Shown here piece after piece: positions 9,305 to 18,800 of a stretch of 64,000 bases of DNA (positions are counted from its first letter, which is position 1; every line of letters starts with the position of its first letter). The position numbers were made by a program, and so were the translations under genes. The stretch is from Scytonema sp035967975. GTDB taxonomy: Bacteria; Cyanobacteriota; Cyanobacteriia; Cyanobacteriales; Nostocaceae. The stretch covers positions 33,234 through 97,233 of the forward strand of contig JAWQFQ010000007.1 of assembly GCA_035967975.1 (NCBI GenBank), given 5' to 3'. The notes under the pieces are model-generated. The model was not told the DNA's origin, ran no database searches, and worked only from the letters and a program-made list of their open reading frames with translations.

Positions 9305-10984
9305 TTACGCTGATTTAGCTAATTTCTTGTCATCTAGAAAAGATGATATTGACATTTCAGAAGCAATTTGAATTTGGTCATTTAAAACTGCGTCTATATC
9401 TTCTTCCGTGGTTAATGGGTTAGCAATCACTGCACGCAAGGCTACAACGGGAATTTCTTTACCAATGCTAGTCATTGTTTTTGTTGTCCGCGAAATAAAT
9501 GTACGACCAATTTGACGCTGAATTTTCTGTAGGCGTTCGTTAAATTGATTTATGAGTTGGTTGTCTGTTTCGGTTAACTGCTTTGTGGCAATAACCTCTC
9601 TGAATACCTCTGGAATATAGCGATAAATAAGAAGGTTAGTATCTGGTTCTATGAGGAGTTCAAATTCGGACATAGCGGAGATACGAGCAGCCATGTATTG
9701 AGTTTTCCGAATTCCTTCATCAATCAAGAATTCATATCCCTTAAGCCCAATCAAGTTTAGACCTGCGTGTAAAAATAAGGACATACCAGGTCGAGAACCT
9801 TCTAAAGCCCGTTTACCTAAATCGAATGACCCCTTACGCATAGTATAACTTGCTTGTTTTTCGATAGATTTTGCCATATACGGGTCACGGAAAAAGACCA
9901 TACCAATACCCATTGGTAGATATAGTTGTTTGTGCCCATCAATGGTTATTGAATCAGCTCGTTCTATACCAGCAAGTCTGTGTCGATGTTTTTTGGAGAA
10001 GATAACCGGACCCCCCCAGGCGGCATCTACGTGAAAATGTACATTATTTTCTTGTGCAATCTCTGCAATATCTAAGAGGGGGTCAACACTACCAGAATCT
10101 GTAGTTCCAGCAACTCCAACGATCGCTATGATATATAAATTTTGGTTACGATACTCTGCAACAGCTTGACGTAGCGTCTGTATATTAACTCGATTGTTAG
10201 AGTCAACTGGAATTCTCATCAAACCCTGAGTACCAATGCCCATTAAATCCACAGCTTTATCAAAAGAAAAATGCATTAATTCAGAGCCAATCACCACTGC
10301 TCCTTTATAACCGTAGAAATCTAGAGCTGCGGCTAAACCTTCTTTTTCTATGCCACCAAACCCATCTTTTGGTCCTAAGGACGTATTTCGGGCACACCAA
10401 AGCGCTGTGATATTTGCTGTTGTACCACCAGAAACTAAAATTCCTAGCGTACTCTGATTGTTTTGAATATGCTCAGTGTAGGAAGACTCAGACAAGTTAT
10501 AAATTTGTCGATGCATCATTGCCAAAGCCTGACGTTCATAGAAACTTAAAGCTTTGGCTGTCTCTATCTTGACCGCGTTTTGGTTCATCGCTGTCATAAG
10601 TTTTGCTAAAGGCTGCACAAAGTATGGTAGTGCAGAGGTCATATGACCAATAAATCGTGGCGAGGATGTGTTTATTGAATGAGCAATTACGTTGTTGGTT
10701 AAATATTTAAAATAGCTTTCAAAACTAGAGGGTTCAACAGGAATTTGACTCTCCACAAATTTTTTTAATAAAGAATCAAGGTCAATGTCTGTATTCACAG
10801 TGCTTGCATTTAAAAAATTACAGACTGTAGTTGCAATTTGCGTGTCCATCTTTTCTTCTAAAGAAGGTGCATAAATTGAGGGAGCAAATAATTGCATGAC
10901 TTTTTCTTCAATTCCATACTGTGATTCTTGCTCAGTCTCAAAAAAGATATTTTTTTCTGACATTTCTTGCTTGCTTAATTTCAT
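9305..10984 (-). CDS. PLP-dependent decarboxylase, PanP-like aspartate 1-decarboxylase
   Basis: 559 residues from the ATG at 10984. An in-frame TTG at 11023 would add 13 residues, but the ATG has AAGGAAG five bases upstream. It is a fold-type I PLP decarboxylase: the PLP lysine sits in TIDGHKQLYLPMG, preceded by the cofactor-binding Asp/Ala in HFHVDAAWGGP. The N-terminal SPRFIGHMTSALP and KIETAKALSFYERQAL blocks resemble the PanP group (pyridoxal aspartate decarboxylase, seen for example in Vibrio) more than glutamate or aromatic decarboxylases. PanP converts L-aspartate to beta-alanine. The gene lies directly after an NRPS whose adenylation code reads as beta-alanine, so supplying that building block is the natural inference. 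Other acidic or diamino substrates cannot be excluded. Confidence 0.85.
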   Translation of the reverse strand: MKLSKQEMSEKNIFFETEQESQYGIEEKVMQLFAPSIYAPSLEEKMDTQIATTVCNFLNASTVNTDIDLDSLLKKFVESQIPVEPSSFESYFKYLTNNVIAHSINTSSPRFIGHMTSALPYFVQPLAKLMTAMNQNAVKIETAKALSFYERQALAMMHRQIYNLSESSYTEHIQNNQSTLGILVSGGTTANITALWCARNTSLGPKDGFGGIEKEGLAAALDFYGYKGAVVIGSELMHFSFDKAVDLMGIGTQGLMRIPVDSNNRVNIQTLRQAVAEYRNQNLYIIAIVGVAGTTDSGSVDPLLDIAEIAQENNVHFHVDAAWGGPVIFSKKHRHRLAGIERADSITIDGHKQLYLPMGIGMVFFRDPYMAKSIEKQASYTMRKGSFDLGKRALEGSRPGMSLFLHAGLNLIGLKGYEFLIDEGIRKTQYMAARISAMSEFELLIEPDTNLLIYRYIPEVFREVIATKQLTETDNQLINQFNERLQKIQRQIGRTFISRTTKTMTSIGKEIPVVALRAVIANPLTTEEDIDAVLNDQIQIASEMSISSFLDDKKLAKSA

Positions 10985-11098
10985 ATTATCTTCCTTTTGT
11001 TTGTCTTTTGTAGAGGTTTTCAATTGAGTGATGATGTCCTTGAATTAAAAAACCGCAGATAAACGCAGATAAATCCGTAGTTATTCAAATAAGAATTG

Positions 11099-14000
11099 CT
11101 ATGGCTGAACACTTTTTTGTCTTGCAGTTCGGTAACTTTGTCTGGCTTCTTTCCGTCGCTTGATTGACGCTGTTCTGCTTTTATCTTGATGAGAGTTGTC
11201 TAGAAAAGAGGGTTGTTCATTCTGCTCCTGGCTTAAGTATTTTGCTAAATGGTTTATAGTTGGGTATTGAAACATTTCAACTAGGGAAAAATCTCTTTGA
11301 AATGTTTTCTGCAACTTACTATGAACTTGAACTAAGAGCAATGAATGACCACCGAGTTCAAAGAAATTATCATGAATACCAACTTCTTCAATACGAAGAG
11401 TTTCTTGCCAAATATGAGCAATAGTTTTTTCTACTTCAGTTTGAGGTGGTTGATAAACCTCTTCCAACTCAGGGCGTACTTTGTCAGGCATTGGTAATGC
11501 TTTGCGGTTTACCTTGCCATTGGGTAGAAGTGGTAGGGCTTCCAGAATTACAAATGCTGAGGGAATCATATAATTGGGCAGCTTTTGCGTCAGTAAACTA
11601 TAAAGTTCGCTGGTTGTGAGTGTCTGTTCTGGATCAGGAACTACGTATGCTATTAATTGTTGGTCATTAGGCTCATTTGCTTTGGCTAAAACTACGCTCT
11701 CCCGGACTTCTGGAAGTTGATTTAGTTCTGCTTCAATTTCTCCGAGTTCAATGCGGAAACCGCGAAGTTTTACTTGGTGGTCAAGACGCCCCATAAATTC
11801 GAGCTTGCCATCTGGTAAGTAACGCACTAAATCTCCAGTTTTATATAAACGCGTTCCTAGTTCATTGTTGTTAGCAGAAGCAGAATCTGAAGAAAAGGGA
11901 TTGGGGATAAATCGCTCCGCTGTCATTTCCGGTCGATTAAGATAGCCCCTCGCTAGCCCTGCACCACTAATATACAACTCACCCGGTATGCCAATTGGGA
12001 CAGGTTTTAAATATTTATCTAAGACGTAAACTTGGGTGTTTGCAAGCGGGCTACCGATAGTCACTCGTAAAGGAGTCTGTGCTTGCGGATTGATGCTGTC
12101 GTAAGTGACGTCAGCAGAAACTTCTGAAGAACCGTAAAGGTTTAACAGAGTACTCTGTGGCATAGTCTGTCGGAAGTTCTGCAACAGGTCTACTGGAAGT
12201 GCTTCTCCACTCGTTACCCAGAGTTTTAATTTAGGCAGCCTTTCTTGAAGGTCGGTGTAAGTATTTAATAGCACCCGCAGCAATGAAGGAACAAGTATTA
12301 ACCGTGTAACTTCATAACTGCTAAGGGTTTCCACGAATTGTTGAGGAGCCTTGAGAATTGAATCGGGTATAATTACCGCCCGAACCCCTTGAAGTAAAGG
12401 TCCAAAAATTTCCCAAACTGAATCTACAAAGTTTAAGGATGTTTTTTGGCAACAAACCTCTTCCTTAGTAAAGGGATAAATTTCCCACATCCAATGAAAA
12501 CGATTAACTGCACCTTGATGGAGACCAAGAACTCCCTTGGGTTTTCCTGTCGAGCCAGAGGTGTAGATGACATACGCTAGATTGTTAATTGTAGAATTAT
12601 TGATGGGATTGTGTTGACTCTCCTGAGCTATATTATCCCAATCTATGTCTAAGCAAACTATATGTGCCTGATGATCTGGAAGTTTTTCAACCAGGGACTG
12701 CTGAGTTAGCAGAACTGGTACTTGAGTATCAGACAACATAAAAGCGAGGCGCTGTTGTGGATAAGTTGGATCTAGCGGGACGTATGCACCACCTGCTTTG
12801 AGGATGGCTAACAGTCCGATAACCATGTGGAGCGATCGCTCGACACAAATTCCCACCAATACCTCTGGTTTCACTCCCAGTGAACGCAAGTAATGCGCCA
12901 GTTGATTCGCTTTAGTGTTGAGTTCAGTGTAAGTCAACTGTTGGTCTTCAAACACCACGGCGACAGAGTTGGGTGTTCTTTCTACCTGTGCTTCAAACAA
13001 TTCATGAATGCACTTTTGAGGATACTCAACCTGAGTCTCATTCCATTCCACCAATAATTGATGTTGCTCAAGTTCACTCAAAAGTGATAAATCCGACAAG
13101 CGCTGCTGTGGATTAGCGACTATGCCCTCTAGCAAGGTTTGAAAATGTCGGATCATGTGAGTAACAGTAGTGGTATCAAACAAATCAGTGCTGTATTCTA
13201 CCAATCCTGTCAGTCCTCGCTCCGTTTCCAACAGGTTAAAACGCAATTCAAACTTAGCTGTCTTATTGTCAAATACCAAAGAATTTACAGCTAGCCCTGA
13301 AAGCTCTAATGGTTCCACTTGCGCTAGTTGAAGATCAAATTTGACCTGATACAATGGTACCATTTCGCTTAAATTTCGCTCTGGTTTCAAAATATCTACC
13401 AGCTTGTCAAATGGAAGGTCTTGATGGTCATAAGCCCCAAGAGTGACCTCCCGTACTCGAGTTAGGAATTGGCGAAAAGTAAGGTTTCCAGATAATTTAG
13501 TACGTAGCACTAAAGTGTTAATTAAAAAGCCAATTAATCCTTCGGTCTCAACTCGATTGCGGTTAGCAATATCAGTTCCAACAACAATATCATTTTGATG
13601 AGTATACTTATGCAATAAAACTTTAAATATTGCTAATAATAATGTAAACAGTGTCACTCCTTCCTTCTGGCTCAAAGCTTTGAGTGCATCGGATAGAGCT
13701 TTGGATAACTCAAAAGACTGTGTTGCACCCTTATATGTTGCAACAGCTGGTCGAGGTCTATCAGTGGGTAATTCCAAAACAGGAAGGTGAGTAAGTTGTT
13801 GCTTCCAGTAAGCCATTTGGGCTTCTAACACTTCTCCTTGCAAATATTGTTGCTGCCAAATTGCCCAATCTCCATACTGGATTGGTAATTCAGGTAGCGG
13901 TGAAAGTCTCTCATTGGAAAAAGCCTCATAAAGGGCTTTCATTTCACGAACAAATACCCCCAAAGACCACCGATCAGATATGATATGATGCATTGTTAAC

Positions 14001-14527
14001 AACAGCACATACTCTGTCTCTCTCAACTTTAGAAGAGTTATTTGCAGTAAAGGTTTAGTTAGATCAAAGGGTCGTTGTGCCTCTGCAATAGCTAATCGCT
14101 GAACTTCCTGTTCTATATTAGGTGCTGCTCTCAAATCCACTATTGGTAATGCAATGGGCTGGGGAGAAGCAATTATTTGAATTGGTTGTTCCTCTGAGTT
14201 GGTCATAAAAGTTGTTCGTAAGCTTTCATGACGCCTGACAATTTCAGTCAATACCTTTTCTAAAAATGTTACTTTAAGCTGACCTTCAAGGCGTAAGGCG
14301 CTAAAAACATTGTAAGCAACGTTGTGAGGATTTAATTGCTGAAAAAACCACAGTCTTTGCTGGGCAAAAGATAAAGGTATGCCGTTAACATCTTTTCTTC
14401 TAGGGATTGCTATTTTAGATATTTCTGGAGTTTTTACATGATTCAACCCACTTTGCTTAAGTAGCTTGTCAAATAGAGCCTTTTGCTCTGGAGAAAGAGA
14501 AGCAATTTCTAGCTCGAAACTATTCAT
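11099..14527 (-). CDS. NRPS module C-A-PCP, predicted beta-alanine (beta-amino acid) activation
   Basis: 1142 residues. The C domain starts with LSFAQQRLWF (about 50) and has HHIISDR near residue 180 (Arg where Gly is usual). The A domain carries YTSGSTGKPKG. I read its specificity positions as V-D-W-L-V-S-L-A-D-K: the Asp that normally holds an alpha-amino group (235) is Val and Asp is at 236. This shift is known for beta-alanine-activating A domains (VDWVISLADK type). PCP has ELGGHS near 1061. There is no epimerase, methylation or thioesterase domain, and the tail is basic (RRKEARQSYRTARQ), docking-like. It sits between a luciferase-like monooxygenase and the PanP-like decarboxylase, which fits incorporation of beta-alanine after the ketide made by the preceding PKS. 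Confidence 0.93.
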   Translation of the reverse strand: MNSFELEIASLSPEQKALFDKLLKQSGLNHVKTPEISKIAIPRRKDVNGIPLSFAQQRLWFFQQLNPHNVAYNVFSALRLEGQLKVTFLEKVLTEIVRRHESLRTTFMTNSEEQPIQIIASPQPIALPIVDLRAAPNIEQEVQRLAIAEAQRPFDLTKPLLQITLLKLRETEYVLLLTMHHIISDRWSLGVFVREMKALYEAFSNERLSPLPELPIQYGDWAIWQQQYLQGEVLEAQMAYWKQQLTHLPVLELPTDRPRPAVATYKGATQSFELSKALSDALKALSQKEGVTLFTLLLAIFKVLLHKYTHQNDIVVGTDIANRNRVETEGLIGFLINTLVLRTKLSGNLTFRQFLTRVREVTLGAYDHQDLPFDKLVDILKPERNLSEMVPLYQVKFDLQLAQVEPLELSGLAVNSLVFDNKTAKFELRFNLLETERGLTGLVEYSTDLFDTTTVTHMIRHFQTLLEGIVANPQQRLSDLSLLSELEQHQLLVEWNETQVEYPQKCIHELFEAQVERTPNSVAVVFEDQQLTYTELNTKANQLAHYLRSLGVKPEVLVGICVERSLHMVIGLLAILKAGGAYVPLDPTYPQQRLAFMLSDTQVPVLLTQQSLVEKLPDHQAHIVCLDIDWDNIAQESQHNPINNSTINNLAYVIYTSGSTGKPKGVLGLHQGAVNRFHWMWEIYPFTKEEVCCQKTSLNFVDSVWEIFGPLLQGVRAVIIPDSILKAPQQFVETLSSYEVTRLILVPSLLRVLLNTYTDLQERLPKLKLWVTSGEALPVDLLQNFRQTMPQSTLLNLYGSSEVSADVTYDSINPQAQTPLRVTIGSPLANTQVYVLDKYLKPVPIGIPGELYISGAGLARGYLNRPEMTAERFIPNPFSSDSASANNNELGTRLYKTGDLVRYLPDGKLEFMGRLDHQVKLRGFRIELGEIEAELNQLPEVRESVVLAKANEPNDQQLIAYVVPDPEQTLTTSELYSLLTQKLPNYMIPSAFVILEALPLLPNGKVNRKALPMPDKVRPELEEVYQPPQTEVEKTIAHIWQETLRIEEVGIHDNFFELGGHSLLLVQVHSKLQKTFQRDFSLVEMFQYPTINHLAKYLSQEQNEQPSFLDNSHQDKSRTASIKRRKEARQSYRTARQKSVQP

Positions 14528-14559
14528 TAGTATCTGTCCGCAATAATTAATACTCCAAC

Positions 14560-14579
14560 AATGCCTCTAAAGAGGCATT
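14560..14579. other. Perfect hairpin between monooxygenase and NRPS genes
   Basis: aatgcctct/agaggcatt form a 9-bp stem with a 2-nt loop. On the plus strand it is followed by a T/C-rich tail, but no plus-strand gene ends here. On the transcribed minus strand it lacks a U-run, so it looks more like an mRNA processing or stabilising hairpin than a terminator. Confidence 0.4.
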
Positions 14580-14684
14580 TTTCCTTCTTCTAGTTGAAAA
14601 ACTCCTAATTAAAAAATCGCAGAGACGCAGAGGAAATTAGGAAAGAAAACATCAGTAACTAGATAGCCTGGTAAGAGAATTTTG

Positions 14685-15755
14685 TCAAGTAAATGATACC
14701 ATTGTTTCTTTTTTGAGGTTACACATATCCTTCAAATCTTTTAGGTAAGGTAAGCTTGTCATTACTGCATCAAAATTATCATAAAAGTCAATGAGGCAAG
14801 CCACTTCATCAACATCGGCTTTTTTCAGATGTTCTATCATCTCCACACAAGTAGTTTTCGAGCCAATCAGAGTCCTTCCTTTGAGCCAACCTTCGTAGGC
14901 AAACCGTAAAAGGCTATTAATATCTGCTTCCGTAAATTTTTCTAAATTCACCTTTATCCCAGCATTCCTTGCTAAATTTTCCAACAGGTCGATATGCGTT
15001 TTCAAGTAATTGTAAAAAGGTTCTCTCACTTGTTCTTTTACAGTGTTAAAATCTTCTCCTAAAAAAGTATGTATCATCATTGCTACCTTTTTTGCTTTCG
15101 GGTCATGACCATGTTTTGCTAAAGATTCGCGATACAGTGCTATTTGTGGAGCTACTTCTTCTAAAGTCCCTCCCAGCAAAGAGGTCAGTACATTAGCACC
15201 CATTTTGCCAGCCTCAATAAATGTTGCCGAAGATTGGCACACAATCCAAGTAGGTAATTTATGCTGTATTGGGCGTGGAAAAGTCCTCACTTTGAAAGTG
15301 TTGCCTGTGGGATCTAGGAGTTCAACCTGTTTCCCTTCCCAAAGTTTTTTGACTTTCTTGATTCCATTCCACATCGTTTCTTTCCGATTAGCATAACTTT
15401 CACTAGACAGTACAAAGTCATCTATCGTCCAACCTGAAGCAAAAGCAAGAGCAACTCTACCATTTGAAAGATTATCAACCACAGACCATTCTTCCGCAAC
15501 ACGTGCTGGATTATGAAGTGGCATAACAATGCTACCAGCGCGTAATTGAATTCGTTCAGTTACCATCGCTAGGGCTGTACAGGTCAAGGAAGGATTAGGA
15601 TAAAGCCCTCCAAATGGATGAAAATGCCTTTCAGGAGTCCAAAGTGCAGAGAAACCATGTAGATCTGCAAATTTAGCACTTTCTATTAACAAATTATACT
15701 TGCCTTTTTGTGTTTTAGAACCATCACCAGAAAAATAAAATAAGCTAAATTCCAT
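14685..15755 (-). CDS. MupA/Atu3671-type FMN-dependent luciferase-like monooxygenase
   Basis: 356 residues with AGGAG a few bases upstream of the ATG. It begins with the LLM beta-strand MEFSLFYFSGDG and has ALWTPERHFHPFGG, LRAGSIVMPLHNPARVAEEW and NGRVALAFASGW, all typical of the natural-product branch of bacterial luciferase-like monooxygenases found stand-alone or inside NRPS/PKS proteins (mupirocin MupA group). These use reduced flavin and O2, usually to hydroxylate or oxidise a carrier-bound intermediate. Position and substrate here are unknown. It is encoded exactly between the PKS with the decayed KR and the beta-alanine NRPS, so the beta-keto intermediate made there, which has an activated alpha carbon, is a candidate target. 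It is an oxygen-donating enzyme in a cluster where I see no other hydroxylase. Confidence 0.9.
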   Translation of the reverse strand: MEFSLFYFSGDGSKTQKGKYNLLIESAKFADLHGFSALWTPERHFHPFGGLYPNPSLTCTALAMVTERIQLRAGSIVMPLHNPARVAEEWSVVDNLSNGRVALAFASGWTIDDFVLSSESYANRKETMWNGIKKVKKLWEGKQVELLDPTGNTFKVRTFPRPIQHKLPTWIVCQSSATFIEAGKMGANVLTSLLGGTLEEVAPQIALYRESLAKHGHDPKAKKVAMMIHTFLGEDFNTVKEQVREPFYNYLKTHIDLLENLARNAGIKVNLEKFTEADINSLLRFAYEGWLKGRTLIGSKTTCVEMIEHLKKADVDEVACLIDFYDNFDAVMTSLPYLKDLKDMCNLKKETMVSFT

Positions 15756-15825
15756 TTTTTAACTCCTTTAATTTTGTGAAGAGATTATTGTGAAAATGGG
15801 GCATGAGGAATAGGGAGAGAAAATT

Positions 15826-18800
15826 TTAAGGATCTTTAAATAGCTCTTGTTTAATCTCCTCTGATGAAAGGCTTTTTACCTTTTTTAGTAAAGCAGTAAT
15901 TTCTTCAATGTCTTCTTGTTTTGGTTGTTTTTCCGTAATGAGAGTAGCAAGTCCAGCCACAGTAGGGGCATCAAAAAGAATACTTTGTAGGGGCAATTCA
16001 ACTTGAAAAATTTCTCGCAAACGTGAAGTCACTTGAACAGCTAGTAAGGAGTGTCCCCCTAATTCAAAAAAGTTATCATAAATACCTACTTGTTCTATAC
16101 CAAGTATCTCTTGCCAAGTATTTGCAATCGTTTGCTCAATTTTGTTCCTAGGAGCTACATAAATACTTGGTAAATTGGGTCTTGAATGAGATTGTAAAGA
16201 GTCTGCTTGCTGTGATTCTTTGGAACTATTTAGCTCTTTTAAGGCTTTAAATCTAATTGCTTGGTCAACCCTAGTTTGTAAATCACCGCTTGAGACAATA
16301 ACTTGACCCCCCGCTCTCATAGATAAAACTAATTCAAAGGATTGCCAAACTTCTTGTGGCGTCATTGCCAATTCTGTGGAAGTAACTTCAATCGCTTTTT
16401 GTTCTAAGTTAGAGTGAAAAGCTTGTCGGTTAATACTAAACCAGGGAATAGAGTTAGTCTGATTTTGCTTCCGAACAAAAGCATCAATAAATTGGTAAGT
16501 TGCTGCATAAGCAACTAAACCTAATCCTCCTAAAATTGTTGCCATTGAGGACTGTACAAGACAAAAATCAATATCTTTCCCTTGCAAAACTTTGTCTAGT
16601 ACCAAAAGACTGTACACTTTCGACTGAAATTGCAAGTCACAGTTAGCTTGAGTGATTTCCTGGATTGAAACAGCAGACTTTAATGCGTTAATTTCTGGTA
16701 CATAAAACACTCCATGAATTGCGCCAAAATGCTTGTAGACTTGATTGATTGCTGCTAGCATTTTGTCTTCGTTAGTCATATCAGTCCGAATAAGGAGAAA
16801 CTCGACACCAGACTCTTTTAGGGTTTGTAATTTCTTAATACGATCACTGATACTATCTTGTTCATCATGAGTTTCTAACCATTGATTCCATTCATTTTCT
16901 TCAGGGAAGTTTGCCTTTTCAAATAAAACTATTTTTGCTTGTACTGTCTGAGCTAAATACTCTGCAAAAATAAAGCCAAAACCTTCTAATAAATCGCCTA
17001 TAATTAAGTATACACCTTCTTTTCTTAATCGTGTTCTTTCCTTAATCGCTTCATCTAAGGAAACAGCTTTAAAGGTTTGAATCCATCGATAACCACCACG
17101 ATAAGCAACTAATGGATGATTTGGTAGTGTTTTTATTTCTGCTATCAGCTGTTTTACTAACTTATCTCCTATCTTTGTTTCCAATTCTGGGATAACAACA
17201 TCAATGCTACGACAGGTGATATTAGGATACTCTTGTGGAATCACCATACATGGTCCTAACACGGTTGCTTTCTCTGGATAGGTATTTTCACCAACTACAT
17301 CTTGCATATTGTTGGTAAAAACCGTGATTTCTACAGGATTGCTATTATTTTTTTCTCCTAGTGCCTGGGTTAAAAAGAGTAAGCTATAGAAGCCTAAAGA
17401 TTGATAGTCTTCAAAATTTGAAATTTCAAGTTGCGTGTGTTGGCTGGACAAATTGTTATGGAGTTGTGCATTGGGTGTAATTCCCCATAAATGAGCAATT
17501 ATATTTGGTGTCAAATCTTTTTCGCCTAGAGTTTGAAGCAAAGCATCATAATCATCTCGTGTTTGGGGATTAATAGCGTATGCACGATCACTAAATTTGC
17601 TAAACTGCTTTCCTACGGTTACGGTAATGAAATCTTGACCTTCCTGTTCTAGTCGTCTGGCAATTTGTGAACCTAGTCCACAAGTGTCCATAAAAATTAG
17701 CCAGCAGTGTTTTTGCGTTAGTTGTCTTTGATAATCAACATCCTCAAGTGGTACGTCTCGTTCCCAAGAAAGAATGTAGAACCAATCAGCAATATTCGGC
17801 TTTCTGCATAACAATTCTTGAGGTGTAGCGACAGGGGCGGGTTCTGATTGTGCTTCAATCCAGTATCTTTGTCTCTCAAAGGGATAAGTAGGCAATGGAA
17901 TGCGGTGACGTTGTTCTTGAGCATAAAAGCCGTACCAATCTACCTGCACCCCTGCTAGCCAGAGTCGCCCTAAGGTGTTGAGTAAAAATGCTACATCCGA
18001 TTGTTGGTCTTTTGGATGGCGCATTGAACTCAGCACCATTGACTCATTTGCCTGTTGTTTTGCAAAAGTACATAATGTTCGACCAGGACCGACTTCCAGC
18101 AATATTTGCTCTGGTTCTTTGATTAACTCGGCAATGCCTGTAGCAAAGCGCACTGTTTGCCGTAGATGGTTCGCCCAGTAGCTTGGATTAATCGCTTCTT
18201 CTGTAGTAATCCAGGTCCCTGTCAGGTTGGAAATAAAAGGAATTTGAGGAGGATTTAAATTAATTTTTTCCACAAGCTTTGTGAATGGTTCCAGAATGGA
18301 ATCCATCATTTGTGAATGAAAGGCATGGGAAGTATACAATCGACGACACTCTACACCAAGTTGTGTTAAACGACTTTGCAACTGGGCGATCGCTTCATCA
18401 TCACCTGATACAACACACAGGGATGGTGCGTTAATTCCGGCTAAAGAAAGATCTTCATTCAGCCAAGGTTGTATCTCCTTCTCTGAAAGTGGAACCGAAA
18501 GCATTGTCCCTGAAGGGAGTTGTTGCATGAGCCGTCCACGAGCAGCAACAAGTGCTAAAGCATCTTCTAGAAAGAATACACCTGCACTCGTTGCTGCTAC
18601 ATATTCCCCAATACTGTGACCAATCATTGCTACAGGCGATATGCCCCATGCTATCCACAATTGAGCTAAAGCATACTCAATGGCAAATAATGCTGCCTGG
18701 GTAATATGAGTTTGTTGCAATTGCTGTGCTGCTGCTTGTGCCTGTTCTTGGTCTGGATATAAAATAGTGCGTAAATCAACACCTAAGTGAGATTTGAGGA

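Noticed and set aside
14560..14590. Rho-independent terminator on the plus strand
   Set aside because: The hairpin plus T/C tail fits a terminator, but no plus-strand gene reads into it and the operon runs the other way.
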